Below are positions 15,775 to 25,960 of a stretch of 64,000 nt of DNA, one piece after another (positions within the stretch are counted from its first letter, which is position 1; each line of letters begins with the position of its first letter). The stretch is taken from contig JBBILR010000013.1 of NCBI GenBank assembly GCA_037444825.1, forward strand, positions 1 through 64,000. The letters run 5' to 3'. Source of the stretch: JBFLVU01 sp037444825. GTDB taxonomy: Bacteria > Acidobacteriota > UBA4820 > DSQY01. The notes beneath the pieces are model-generated. The model was not told the DNA's origin and did no database searches. It saw nothing but the letters and a program-made list of their open reading frames with translations. The position numbers and the translations under genes were made by a program.

Positions 15775-16137
15775 GGAGGGGACCTGTAAGCCGGATTCTG
15801 TCCCCCTTTCGGGGGGGCAGCCATTCCTCTAGGACCGCCGTCGCCGGCGGCCTCCAGCGGCCTACCCGGAGGCCTCGGCCGGGCCAGCCTCGGACGCCTC
15901 CCTATTTGGCCTTGCTCCGCGAGGGGTTTACCGTGCCGTCCCCGTCACCGGGAACGCGGTGGGCTCTTACCCCGCCGTTTCACCCTTGCCCGCACCGCCC
16001 GAAGGCGGCCGCTGGCGGTCTGTTCTCTGTGGCACTTTCCGTCGGGTCACCCCGCCCTGCCGTTAGCAGGCTCGCCGCCCTGTGGAGTCCGGACTTTCCT
16101 CTCCGCGTCGCCGCGCAGCGGCTGCCCGGTCCCCTCC
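15775..16137 (-). ncRNA. rnpB: RNase P RNA, bacterial class A
   Basis: The minus-strand RNA of about 363 nt is the catalytic subunit of RNase P, which trims tRNA 5' leaders. P1 is formed by the 5' GGAGGGG (16137-16131) and 3' CCCCTCC (15781-15775). The universally conserved CR-I block GAGGAAAGTCCGGACTCC follows P4, and the 3' part contains ACAGAATCCGGCTTACAGG. GGGTAAGAGCCCACCG and the AAATAGGGAGGC stretch are further landmarks. Ends are set by P1 and could shift a few bases. It has its own promoter and shares a terminator hairpin with the cytochrome gene. Confidence 0.95.
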
Positions 16138-16144
16138 AAAACCC

Positions 16145-16173
16145 AGCATAGGTCCTTCGGAGGCCGCCGTCAA
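16145..16173 (-). promoter_or_regulatory. Promoter of rnpB
   Basis: On the minus strand TTGACG (16173-16168) and TATGCT (16150-16145) are 17 bp apart. The predicted start lies at the first G of the mature RNA near 16137, so little or no 5' trimming would be needed. Confidence 0.75.
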
Positions 16174-16227
16174 ACGGCAAAGAGAGAAATGCGGCAGAAT
16201 CCAAGCCGGGCGCGACTTTCCGAGGGC

Positions 16228-16256
16228 TTGACACGGGAGGGGAGGGATGGTACGGT
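16228..16256 (+). promoter_or_regulatory. Promoter of the M23 peptidase gene
   Basis: A perfect TTGACA at 16228-16233 is 17 bp from TACGGT (16251-16256), which has only the TA...T positions of a -10 but carries TGG before it. A start near 16263 rules out the in-frame ATG at 16247 and favours ATG 16319. Confidence 0.55.
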
Positions 16257-16318
16257 CCCTCTGTGGCGTGGTCGGGGAGAGCCGCGGGGATCCTCTTCCC
16301 CTCTCGACGGCAGGTGAG

Positions 16319-17224
16319 ATGAAGCACAAGCGCAGGCGGTACCACGTGGTGGTGTTGCGGGAGGACGGCCGGGCCGTCCACAACCGCGTCCTGGAATGGT
16401 TCCAGGTGAAGCGGCACCTCGCGTGGATCGGAGGCGTCGCGGGCTTCCTTCTCCTCGGAACCCTCGCCTCCTTCTTCCTCGCCTCCTGGCAGGGGATCCT
16501 CCTCCGGAAGAACCTCGAACTGGCCTCGAGGGAGCACCGTCTCCAGGAGGCCTTCCAGCGGCTTTCCCGCGAGGTGGACGAGGCCAAGGACCGTCTGGCC
16601 CGTACCGAGCACGAGATCCAGAGGATGCGGGAGATGGCCAAGGAGCAGAACCTGGCCATCCCGGACGTCGAGGGGGTGGGGGGGCCCGCGCCGGGCGCTT
16701 CCCTGCGGGTGCCGTCGGAGGACCTCCGCCAGGTGGCGGCGGACGTGCAGGATCTGAAGGCCGCCTCCAGCCAGGTTCTCGAGGAGACGACCCTCCTCTC
16801 CTCCGCGCTGGAGCCGCACCTGAGAAGCCTGGCGCGCACGCCCTCGGTCTGGCCCGCCAAGGGCTTCATCATTTCCCCCTTCGGCGTCCGGCAGGACCCC
16901 TTCGACGGCGAGCCGGCCTACCACGAGGGGGTGGACATCTCCGCCCCCTTCGGCAGCCCGGTGGTGGCCACCGCGGAAGGGCTCGTGGTCTTCACCGGCT
17001 ACCGGCGCGGCTACGGGAACGTGGTGGAGATCAGCCACGGAGGGGGACTCTCGACCCTCTACGCCCACCTCTCCAAGATCCTGGTCCACCCCGGCCAGCC
17101 GGTGAAGCGGTGGCAGAAGATCGGAGCGGTGGGATCCTCCGGGCGCAGCACGGGCCCCCACGTCCACTACGAAGTGCGAAAAGACGATCGTGCCCTCAAT
17201 CCCAAGCGGTTTCTCCGCTACTGA
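16319..17224 (+). CDS. Membrane-anchored M23 metallopeptidase (LytM/NlpD-like)
   Basis: The 301-residue protein has a basic cytoplasmic start, one transmembrane helix at about residues 37-59, a coiled coil at about 65-110 and a C-terminal M23 domain. Zinc-site motifs are visible: HEGVD near residue 203 and HVHYEV near 280, with the YAHLSK segment between. Such proteins cut or regulate cutting of peptidoglycan cross-links in the periplasm. All ligands look intact, so it is likely an active endopeptidase. The coiled coil plus M23 layout resembles proteins encoded next to secA in several phyla; secA follows 75 bp later on the same strand. Confidence 0.9.
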   Translation: MKHKRRRYHVVVLREDGRAVHNRVLEWFQVKRHLAWIGGVAGFLLLGTLASFFLASWQGILLRKNLELASREHRLQEAFQRLSREVDEAKDRLARTEHEIQRMREMAKEQNLAIPDVEGVGGPAPGASLRVPSEDLRQVAADVQDLKAASSQVLEETTLLSSALEPHLRSLARTPSVWPAKGFIISPFGVRQDPFDGEPAYHEGVDISAPFGSPVVATAEGLVVFTGYRRGYGNVVEISHGGGLSTLYAHLSKILVHPGQPVKRWQKIGAVGSSGRSTGPHVHYEVRKDDRALNPKRFLRY

Positions 17225-17299
17225 CCTCCTGATCGCCGGCCGCGTCTTTCGCGGGCGGTCCCCTCTGACCCTTTGACCCGACCTCCGGGAGACGTGCGC

Positions 17300-19956
<2,657 letters not shown>

Positions 19957-19960
<4 letters not shown>

Positions 19961-19985
19961 CGGGCCCGTTCGCCGCTGGTACCCT
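19957..19985 (+). promoter_or_regulatory. Promoter of the DUF5343-like/SPFH cassette
   Basis: TTGACG at 19957-19962 overlaps the secA stop codon and is 17 bp from TACCCT at 19980-19985. A start near 19992 gives a leader of about 20 nt to the ATG at 20015. The cassette can thus be expressed independently of secA. Confidence 0.55.
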
Positions 19986-20014
19986 CACCCTGCCTTGACT
20001 TCGGAGTGTGACCC

Positions 20015-20722
20015 ATGGCCCGGAAGGCTACCAACACCCCTCCCTACGTCCCCCGGAAAGGCCTCAGGGCCATCCTGGACCACGTGCAGAACCACGCCGC
20101 CGGAGAGGTCCTGTCCAAGGAGGAACTGCACAAGCGGGGCCTCTCCTCCCACTGGACCTACCCCGCCCTGGCCGCCCTCCGCTTCCTGGGGATCCTGGAC
20201 GAAGGGGACCGGCTGACGGGAAAGCACCTCGCCTTCAGCCAGGAGAACCCGGACCGCCGGGCGCAGAAGGCCATCCTGCGGGAGGCCTACGCCGATTTCT
20301 TCGAGGCGGCCCCCCTGCCCATGGCCTCCCTGGACGAGGTCCGCAAGACCTTTCAGGAGATCTACGACCTGAGCGAGCGGGTGACCGTCTCGGCCTTCCC
20401 CATTTTCCAGATGTTGGCGGAGGAGGCGGGGGTGGAGCTGGTGCGCGGCAAGGAGCGTGCGCCCTCTCCGCCCCGGGTGGAGGCCCCGAGGGAAGGGGAG
20501 GCCGGAGCCGGGAAAGCGCCCGCCCCGCCGGGGGAGGACGAGGAGTCCTTGCTGAAGCGGGCCACGCTGGGGGAGGACGCCGTGCGCATCCGCCACACCG
20601 GCTACCAGATCGTCCTCAACCTGCAGGTCACCAAGTACACCACCGAGAAGGACATCATCAAGATGATCCGGACGGCCAACCGGGCCATCCATCTGATGAA
20701 GAAGGCCGGGGACAGGCACTGA
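20015..20722 (+). CDS. DUF5343-like winged-helix protein
   Basis: The 235-residue soluble protein has an N-terminal region (about residues 8-120) resembling DUF5343: a PYVPRKGLRAILDHV start, a predicted winged-helix fold and FFEAAPLPMASLDEVRKTFQEI. A charged, proline-rich linker covers about 140-185. A C-terminal segment (about 190-235) has RIRHTGYQIVLNLQVTKYTTEKD. Family function is unknown and DNA or protein binding is only inferred from the fold. It starts at ATG 20015 without a clear Shine-Dalgarno and leads a three-gene cassette with an unknown helical protein and an SPFH/zinc-ribbon protein. Confidence 0.65.
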   Translation: MARKATNTPPYVPRKGLRAILDHVQNHAAGEVLSKEELHKRGLSSHWTYPALAALRFLGILDEGDRLTGKHLAFSQENPDRRAQKAILREAYADFFEAAPLPMASLDEVRKTFQEIYDLSERVTVSAFPIFQMLAEEAGVELVRGKERAPSPPRVEAPREGEAGAGKAPAPPGEDEESLLKRATLGEDAVRIRHTGYQIVLNLQVTKYTTEKDIIKMIRTANRAIHLMKKAGDRH

Positions 20723-20749
20723 AGGCCCGCCGCCGAGGGGGGACGGGCC

Positions 20750-21232
20750 ATGGAGGCCGGCATGGTTCGAAGCGAGAAGAACTTCCTGGAACGCCTCGCC
20801 GACGCCCTTCCGGGGCTGGCGGGGTACCGCGCCCGGGAGGACCGGCGCACCACCGACAAGCGCCTGAGGGAATACCTGGCTTCCCGGATCGACCGGGTGA
20901 GGGACCGTCTGGAGGCGGCCAAGCTCGCCCTCACCGACGCGGGGCAGATCGGGTCCTTGAACGAGCTGGGGCACCTCTCCCGAAGGCTCCAGACCGCCGC
21001 CGACTCCATCCGCTTCGCGGCCTACGGGTACACGGGGCTCTTCGACCAGGTGAAGATGGGCGAGGCGGAGCTGGAGGCCCTCTACGCCCACGACCTCAAG
21101 ATCCTGGAGGCGGTGGAGGCCCTGGAGGCGCTGGCCGCCGACGGGCCTTCCCTGGCGAGAAGCGCCGCGGGGGCGGTGGATACGCTGGAAGGTCTCCTTG
21201 CGGACCGGAAGAACCTCTGGGAAAAGGGGTGA
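20750..21232 (+). CDS. Hypothetical all-helical protein
   Basis: The 160-residue protein has no signal peptide, membrane segment or Cys/His metal motif. It is predicted to be almost entirely helical, with a basic N-terminal region (RAREDRRTTDKRLREYLASR) and long amphipathic helices resembling a four-helix bundle. I do not recognise the family. The start may be ATG 20750 or the in-frame ATG 20762, which lies in the same GGACGGGCC leader. It sits between a DUF5343-like gene (27 bp away) and the SPFH gene (56 bp away) on the same strand, so it is likely a partner of one of them. Confidence 0.6.
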   Translation: MEAGMVRSEKNFLERLADALPGLAGYRAREDRRTTDKRLREYLASRIDRVRDRLEAAKLALTDAGQIGSLNELGHLSRRLQTAADSIRFAAYGYTGLFDQVKMGEAELEALYAHDLKILEAVEALEALAADGPSLARSAAGAVDTLEGLLADRKNLWEKG

Positions 21233-21288
21233 AGCCCCTTCCCCTGTCGGTGGGCGGACCGCGGAGGGCCGCCGCCACGGAGTGAGCC

Positions 21289-22425
21289 ATGGCCACCAAT
21301 ACCCTCGAAGTCATCGAATGGCGGGACGACAGCGGGAAGGAGATGGTCCACCGCTGGGAAGGGGGCGGGGAGATCAAGCTGGGCGCCCAGCTGGTGGTCC
21401 AGGAGACCCAGTGGGCGGTCTTCTTCCGTGACGGCAGGGCCTTGGACGTCTTCGGGCCGGGGCGCCACACCCTCTCCACCTTGAACCTGCCCATCCTCCA
21501 GAAGTTCGTGAACATGCCCTTCGGCGGGACCTCCCCCTTCCGGGCCGAGGTCTACTACGTCAGCCGGAAGGTCTTCACCGACATGAAGTGGGGGACGAAG
21601 GAGCCGGTGCTCTTCCGGGACGCCGAGTTCCAGATGGTCCGCCTGCGGGCCTTCGGGAAATTCGCCACCAAGGTGCGCGACCCCCAGCTCTTCATCACCA
21701 CCTTCGTCGGCAGCGCCGGCGTGCAGACCTCCGAAGGGGTGGAAAACTACGTCCGCGACGTGATCGTCGCCCGGCTCAACGACGTCTTGGGGGAGAACCT
21801 CAAGACGGTCCTGGACCTGGCCCGCCTCTACGACGAACTCTCCGAGGCGCTGAAGGCCCGCGTGCGGGACGACTTCGCCAAGTACGGCCTGGAGCTCCAC
21901 GACCTTTTCATCGGGGCCATCTCCCCGCCGGAGGAGGTCCAGAAGGTCATCGACGAGCGCAGCGGCATGGCCGCCGTGGGGAACATGGGGGCCTACATGC
22001 AGTTCAAGGCGGCCAAGGCCATGGAGGAGGCGGCGCAGAACCCCGCGGGAAACGGCGCCGCGGCGGGGATGGGCCTGGGCGTGGGGGCCGGAATGGGGAT
22101 GATGATCCCCGGGATGCTGGGCCAGGCCATGCAGCAGGCCGGCGCCGCCGCCGCGGCGGGCGGGGGGGCCGGAACGGCGGTGCTCTGCAAGGGGTGCGGC
22201 CAGGCCAACCCCCCCGGCTCCAAGTTCTGCAACGCCTGCGGCCAGCCCATGTCGCTCCCCGGCGTGGCCTGCCCCGCCTGCAAGGCGCTGAACCCGCCCG
22301 GCGCCCGCTTCTGCAACGGGTGCGGCGCGCCGTTGGCCCCGGCGGAGGCGGTCTGCCCGTCCTGCCACGCGAAGAACCCGCAGGGGGCCAAGTTCTGCGG
22401 GAGTTGCGGCAAGCCGCTGGCCTGA
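21289..22425 (+). CDS. SPFH-domain protein with three C-terminal zinc ribbons
   Basis: The 378-residue protein has an SPFH/band-7 domain (about residues 25-240) beginning VVQETQWAVFFRDGRALDVFGPGRHTL, followed by a helical stretch and a Gly/Met/Ala-rich linker (about 255-295). The tail has three CxxC-x(n)-CxxC ribbons: CKGCG/CNACG, CPACK/CNGCG and CPSCH/CGSCG. It lacks the N-terminal membrane hairpin typical of flotillins. The YdjI-type relatives bind membranes in phage-shock or envelope-stress settings in Bacillus. Here the partners are unknown proteins, so a stress scaffold is only an inference. The zinc ribbons suggest a protein-protein or nucleic-acid contact. Confidence 0.85.
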   Translation: MATNTLEVIEWRDDSGKEMVHRWEGGGEIKLGAQLVVQETQWAVFFRDGRALDVFGPGRHTLSTLNLPILQKFVNMPFGGTSPFRAEVYYVSRKVFTDMKWGTKEPVLFRDAEFQMVRLRAFGKFATKVRDPQLFITTFVGSAGVQTSEGVENYVRDVIVARLNDVLGENLKTVLDLARLYDELSEALKARVRDDFAKYGLELHDLFIGAISPPEEVQKVIDERSGMAAVGNMGAYMQFKAAKAMEEAAQNPAGNGAAAGMGLGVGAGMGMMIPGMLGQAMQQAGAAAAAGGGAGTAVLCKGCGQANPPGSKFCNACGQPMSLPGVACPACKALNPPGARFCNGCGAPLAPAEAVCPSCHAKNPQGAKFCGSCGKPLA

Positions 22426-22811
22426 AGGTCCGCCCCGCTCCGGCGAGCCAAAGAAGGAAAAGTGCCGGAAGAGCCGACGGGGAGGGCCGGCGCGTCCGTC
22501 CCTCGTTTGGGCGCCGTTCTTGGTTTCCCGCACACCCGCCTTTCCTTTTTCGTTTCCCCCGGCTTTTCTCCCGCGAACCCCCGCCGGGAGGGCCGCGCCT
22601 CTCGCCGTTGCCCATGAGCACTCGCTCACGGGCTCCCCGCTTTTCCACCGCCTCTGTGGAGAAAGCTCTGGAAAACCCTGTGGAAAATTCGAGAAGTTCT
22701 TCCAACGAAAGAGGCTCCTGCTCGGTGCACACCCGCTGGGCAGTGTCCAGAAACAGTATGATTTGAAAATGCAGTTTCTCGAATAGGTCGAAAAATAAAG
22801 CCACGGAGGGC
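22426..22811. other. Gene-free, locally AT-rich region between convergent genes
   Basis: This 386-bp gap separates the SPFH gene and prmA, which point toward each other, so no promoter is required. The first 200 bp are GC-rich with no clear structure. From about 22640 the sequence holds tandem DnaA-box-like 9-mers, and 22745-22800 is clearly AT-rich, ending in AAAAATAAAG, which read from prmA gives TTTATTTTT and may be its terminator tail behind a weak AGCC/GGCT stem. Two short ORFs cross the region (one per strand) but use atypical codons and lack ribosome sites. Confidence 0.6.
22641..22687 (-). repeat. Three tandem DnaA-box-like 9-mers at 12-bp spacing, plus one inverted partial box
   Basis: On the minus strand TTTTCCACAGGG, TTTTCCAGAGCT and TTCTCCACAGAG follow directly. 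Each holds a 9-mer close to the DnaA box TTWTNCACA, one of them a full match (22687-22679) and one a single change away (22663-22655). An inverted TGGAAAA copy follows at 22647-22641. The neighbouring 60 bp are AT-rich. This is the arrangement of an origin or of a DnaA-titrating site; gene context gives no further support. Confidence 0.4.
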
Positions 22812-23630
22812 TCAGGCGGCGGGGAGGGTCAGGGCGAAGGTCCACCACGTCCCGTCGGTGCGGCGCTCCAGGAGCGAGAGCCCCAGCGCCTCCGCGGCCT
22901 CCAGCAGAGGGGGGCCCTTTTCCAGGAGGATGCCGCTGAGGACCAGGCACCCTCCGGGTCGAAGCCTCTCCCTCAGGTCAGGCAGGATCTCGTGGAGCGT
23001 CTCCGCCAGGATGTTGGCCACCACCAGGTCGTAGCGCCCGCGCACGCCCTCCGCTCCGCCGGTGACCAGGCGGAGGGTCACGCCGTTCCGCCGGGCGGTC
23101 TCCCCCGCCACCCGGACCGCCTCCGGGTCCACGTCGCAGGCCACGGCTCCGGAGGCTCCCAGAAGCCGGGCCGCCACGGCGAGGATGCCCGAGCCGCACC
23201 CCACGTCGAGAAGGGAGGCGCCTTCCGCGAGACGCTCCTCCAGGACGCGGAGACAGGAGGCGGTGGTGTAGTGCTCCCCCGTCCCGAAGGCGCAGCCCGG
23301 TTCCAGGCGAAGGGGAAGTCGGCCGGGAAAAGGGTTGGGGGAGCCGGCGTGGGGGAGAATCACCAGGCGGCGGCCCACGGGGAGGGGCCTCAGCGAGGCC
23401 TGGTAGCGGGCCGCCCAATCCACGGGGGCCCTCTCCTCCCAACAAGCCTCCACCCGCCCCGGCAAAGCGGCGAGGCGTTCGGCGAGCCCTTCCACCGGGG
23501 CGGGGAAGAAGGCCTCCCACGTTCGGGGATCCTTCTCCCAGATCCCCAGACAGCCCGAATCCCGAAGGAGGTCCCCGGCCTCCTCGGCCACCGGTCTCCG
23601 GCTCCGGACGCGAAGGACCCACTCTCCCAC
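22812..23630 (-). CDS. prmA: Ribosomal protein L11 methyltransferase
   Basis: The 272-residue SAM-dependent enzyme trimethylates ribosomal protein L11. It has an N-terminal substrate-binding domain (about 1-60), the linker segment LEPGCAFGTGEHYTT (about 109-123) and the SAM motif DVGCGSGILAVAA near residue 142. The catalytic loop VANILAETL near 206 corresponds to the N-I-L motif of PrmA. Length is slightly short of the E. coli enzyme (293), with the reduction in the N-terminal domain. It is the last gene of the minus-strand kdsC-to-prmA run and starts 4 nt after the stop of the preceding unknown gene. Confidence 0.93.
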   Translation of the reverse strand: MGEWVLRVRSRRPVAEEAGDLLRDSGCLGIWEKDPRTWEAFFPAPVEGLAERLAALPGRVEACWEERAPVDWAARYQASLRPLPVGRRLVILPHAGSPNPFPGRLPLRLEPGCAFGTGEHYTTASCLRVLEERLAEGASLLDVGCGSGILAVAARLLGASGAVACDVDPEAVRVAGETARRNGVTLRLVTGGAEGVRGRYDLVVANILAETLHEILPDLRERLRPGGCLVLSGILLEKGPPLLEAAEALGLSLLERRTDGTWWTFALTLPAA

Positions 23631-23634
23631 GGCG

Positions 23635-24333
23635 TCACTCCAGGTAGAGGAGGGAGAGCCGCTTCAGGCCCCAGTGGCGGAGGGCCGCCTGGGCGGAGAG
23701 GCGCTCCACGGTCTGTTCGAGGGCCCGGCCCTCGAGCGTCGCGGCGAACTCCCCCAACCGTTCCAGGGCCTGCCGCCTCCATTCCTCGGCCAGGTGGGGC
23801 GGGCCGTCCAGCAGGGCCAGGCGGCACAGCTCCCGGTCCAGGGGCTCCAGCCCCCGCTCCAGGGCGGACTCCCGGAGCGGCTCCGCCGCGGCCAGAGCCT
23901 CGATCTCCGCGGCGGCGCCTTCGGCGAAGCGGCAGAGGACGGGGCACTGGGCGCGGCGGGCCGGGTCCCGGGCGAAGGCCCGCAACAGGGCGGCACGCTC
24001 CTCGAGAAAAGGGAGGACGCGGTCCCGAAAGGGGGGCGCCTCGGGGAGCCCGGCGGCCTTGCCGACGTCGGCGGCCCTGCGGGCCTCGAGAGCCTTGAGG
24101 ACGTCCCGCTCGGCGAAGGAGAGGCAGATGGCGTGCCGGCGGGGGACCTTCCGCCTCTCCAGACGCTCGAAGTACGCCGCGACGCCGGCCTCCACCACCT
24201 CCGGCGGCACGCCGGCGGCGTACCATTCCACCGCCTTCTCGAAGTCCAGCGGAGAGAGCAGCAGGGGGGCTCCCCGGCGCCGGCCGAAGGCCGCCTCGAT
24301 GCGGTGGAAGTACTCCCGAAGTCCCGGTTCCAT
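23635..24333 (-). CDS. Hypothetical helical protein between coaX and prmA
   Basis: I do not recognise this 232-residue protein. It has no signal peptide or membrane helix. It begins MEPGLREYFHRIEAAFGRRRGAP, contains a middle section with LSPLDFEKAVEWYAAGVPPEVVEAGVAAYF, and is predicted to be almost entirely helical and rich in Arg, Glu and Ala. Cysteines at CPVLCRF near residue 135 could form a pair. The ATG at 24333 follows GAACCC poorly but is the first start after coaX ends at 24348; longer in-frame starts would overlap coaX in another frame. It is probably translated from the long coaX-prmA transcript. Confidence 0.7.
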   Translation of the reverse strand: MEPGLREYFHRIEAAFGRRRGAPLLLSPLDFEKAVEWYAAGVPPEVVEAGVAAYFERLERRKVPRRHAICLSFAERDVLKALEARRAADVGKAAGLPEAPPFRDRVLPFLEERAALLRAFARDPARRAQCPVLCRFAEGAAAEIEALAAAEPLRESALERGLEPLDRELCRLALLDGPPHLAEEWRRQALERLGEFAATLEGRALEQTVERLSAQAALRHWGLKRLSLLYLE

Positions 24334-24347
24334 GGAGGGTTCGGGCC

Positions 24348-25130
24348 TCACTTCCTCGGGTCGGGCTTCCGGTTCAGCTCGTAGAGGATTCGCAGGCCCT
24401 CCAGCGTGAGGTTCTCGTTCACGTGCTCGATGGAGGGGCAGTCGCCCACGAGGACCGGCGCGAGCCCGCCGGTCGCCACCACCGTGCGGACGCCGGGGTG
24501 CTCCCGCTTCATCTTCCGGAGGACCCCCTCCACGAGGCCCACGTAGCCCCAGTAGAAGCCCGACTGCATGGAGGCCACGGTGCTCTTGCCGATGACCTTC
24601 CGAGGCCGCGCGATTTCCACCTTGGGCAGTTTGGCCGCCCTCTCGAAGAGCGCCTCGGCGGAGATGGCCACCCCCGGCGCGATCACGCCTCCGAGGTAGT
24701 TTCCCCCCTCGCCCAGCATGTCGAAGGTGGTGGCGGTGCCGAAGTCCACGACGATGGCCGGGGCGGGGTAGAGGGCGTAAGCGGCCACGGCGTTCACGAT
24801 CCGGTCTGCGCCCACGTCGGCCGGGGAGTCGTAGAGGATGTGGATGCCGGTCTTGATGCCGGGGGCGACGAACAGCGGGTCGGCGTGGAAGTACCGCCGG
24901 CACATCTGCCTCAGGGGAAAGTCGGCCGGCGGCACCACCGAGGAGATGGCCACCCCCTCCACCGCCTCCAGGCGGAGGTCATGGAAGTGGAAGAGGCTCT
25001 GGAGAAGGGCGCCCCACTCGTCCTGGGTCCGGTGGCGGGCGGTGGAGAGCCGCCACGACTGGAGAAGTTCCTTCCCCTCGAACAGGGCCACGGTGGTCTG
25101 CGTGTTGCCCACGTCCATCACGAAGATCAT
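24348..25130 (-). CDS. coaX: Type III pantothenate kinase
   Basis: The 260-residue enzyme phosphorylates pantothenate in the first step of coenzyme A synthesis. It belongs to the ASKHA fold: the N-terminal phosphate loop DVGNTQTTVALF (residues 6-17), GADRIVNAVAA near 105 with the catalytic aspartate, and VDFGTATTFD near 125. GGVIAPG and GLAPVLV also fit CoaX. Length matches the family (about 255). It overlaps the birA-like gene by 4 nt (ATGA type), and the pairing of coaX with birA is common in bacteria. Confidence 0.95.
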   Translation of the reverse strand: MIFVMDVGNTQTTVALFEGKELLQSWRLSTARHRTQDEWGALLQSLFHFHDLRLEAVEGVAISSVVPPADFPLRQMCRRYFHADPLFVAPGIKTGIHILYDSPADVGADRIVNAVAAYALYPAPAIVVDFGTATTFDMLGEGGNYLGGVIAPGVAISAEALFERAAKLPKVEIARPRKVIGKSTVASMQSGFYWGYVGLVEGVLRKMKREHPGVRTVVATGGLAPVLVGDCPSIEHVNENLTLEGLRILYELNRKPDPRK

Positions 25131-25960
25131 CGGTTCCTCCCCACCCGGCGGGCGTCGCCGTTTCGGATGGCCCGAAGCCCCTCCGTCGTCCGCAAAAGAA
25201 GTTCCCCGGAGGGGCCGAAGCCGGCGAACGCGCCTTCCGTCTCTCCCTCAAAAAGGGACACGCGGAGGATCTCTCCGAAACGGTGGACCCAGAGGGGTTC
25301 CAGCCGGGGTCCCAGGGCGGGTCCCTCGCCGAAGGCCGAATCGGCGTACGATTCCAGCGCTTCGAGGAGGCGGGCCAGGAACACCGGAGGTTCGGGGGGG
25401 CGCCCCGACGCCTGGGCCAGGGAGGCGGCCGATTCCCGGAGGTCCGGAGTCCAGTCGGAGTCCCGCTGGAGGAGGTTCACTCCGACGCCCAGGACGGCCC
25501 CCGCCGGTTTCTCGCCGGCCCAGGACGCCTCCAGGAGGGTCCCGGCGAGCTTTCGCTCCCCCACCAGAACGTCGTTGGGCCACTTGAGGCGGGCCTCCAC
25601 CCCCGAAAGGTCCCGGACCGTCTCCGCCACGGCGGCCGCGGCGGCGGCCGGAAGGAGGGGGAGGGCCGCCGCCCGGTCTCCAGGGGGCCAGAGGCAGACG
25701 CTGAGGGCCAGGGACCGGCCCGGCGGCACCGTCCAGCTCCGCCCGTGGCGCCCCCGACCGGCCCGCTGGCGGTCGGTGAAGAAGACGGCGCCGTGGGCGG
25801 ATGGGCCCTCTCGACGCAGAAGCTCCCGGGCGGGGTCGTTGGTGGAGTCCACCTCGCCGAGGAGGAAGCGCTGGCGGCCCAGCCAGCGGGTGGCCGGTTC
25901 CGGAACCCCCTCGAAGAGGGAAGGGGGCGCCGCCTCGGAAGAAGGCGCGGCGGGGCTCAT
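25127..25960 (-). CDS. birA: Biotin-[acetyl-CoA-carboxylase] ligase
   Basis: The 277-residue enzyme attaches biotin to the carboxyl-carrier protein via biotinyl-AMP. The biotin-binding STND (near residue 40), GRGRHGRSW loop near residue 68 and KWPNDVLV near 128 are visible, as is the GVGVNL strand. There is no N-terminal helix-turn-helix, so it is a monofunctional class I enzyme and not a bio-operon repressor. The first 20 residues are an Ala/Pro/Ser extension. It overlaps nadC and coaX by 4 nt on each side, suggesting coupled translation. Confidence 0.93.
   Translation of the reverse strand: MSPAAPSSEAAPPSLFEGVPEPATRWLGRQRFLLGEVDSTNDPARELLRREGPSAHGAVFFTDRQRAGRGRHGRSWTVPPGRSLALSVCLWPPGDRAAALPLLPAAAAAAVAETVRDLSGVEARLKWPNDVLVGERKLAGTLLEASWAGEKPAGAVLGVGVNLLQRDSDWTPDLRESAASLAQASGRPPEPPVFLARLLEALESYADSAFGEGPALGPRLEPLWVHRFGEILRVSLFEGETEGAFAGFGPSGELLLRTTEGLRAIRNGDARRVGRNR

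Noticed and set aside
22520..22786. An 88-residue plus-strand open frame in the 22.4-22.8 kb gap
   Set aside because: No ribosome site, no family resemblance, and it reads through the DnaA-box-like repeats.
22004..22804. A minus-strand open frame starting GTG at 22804, just after prmA, with a hydrophobic N-terminus
   Set aside because: There is no ribosome site, the codon use is unlike the neighbours (TTA, ATA, AGA), and it runs into the SPFH gene antisense. The hydrophobic start comes from the AT-rich patch.
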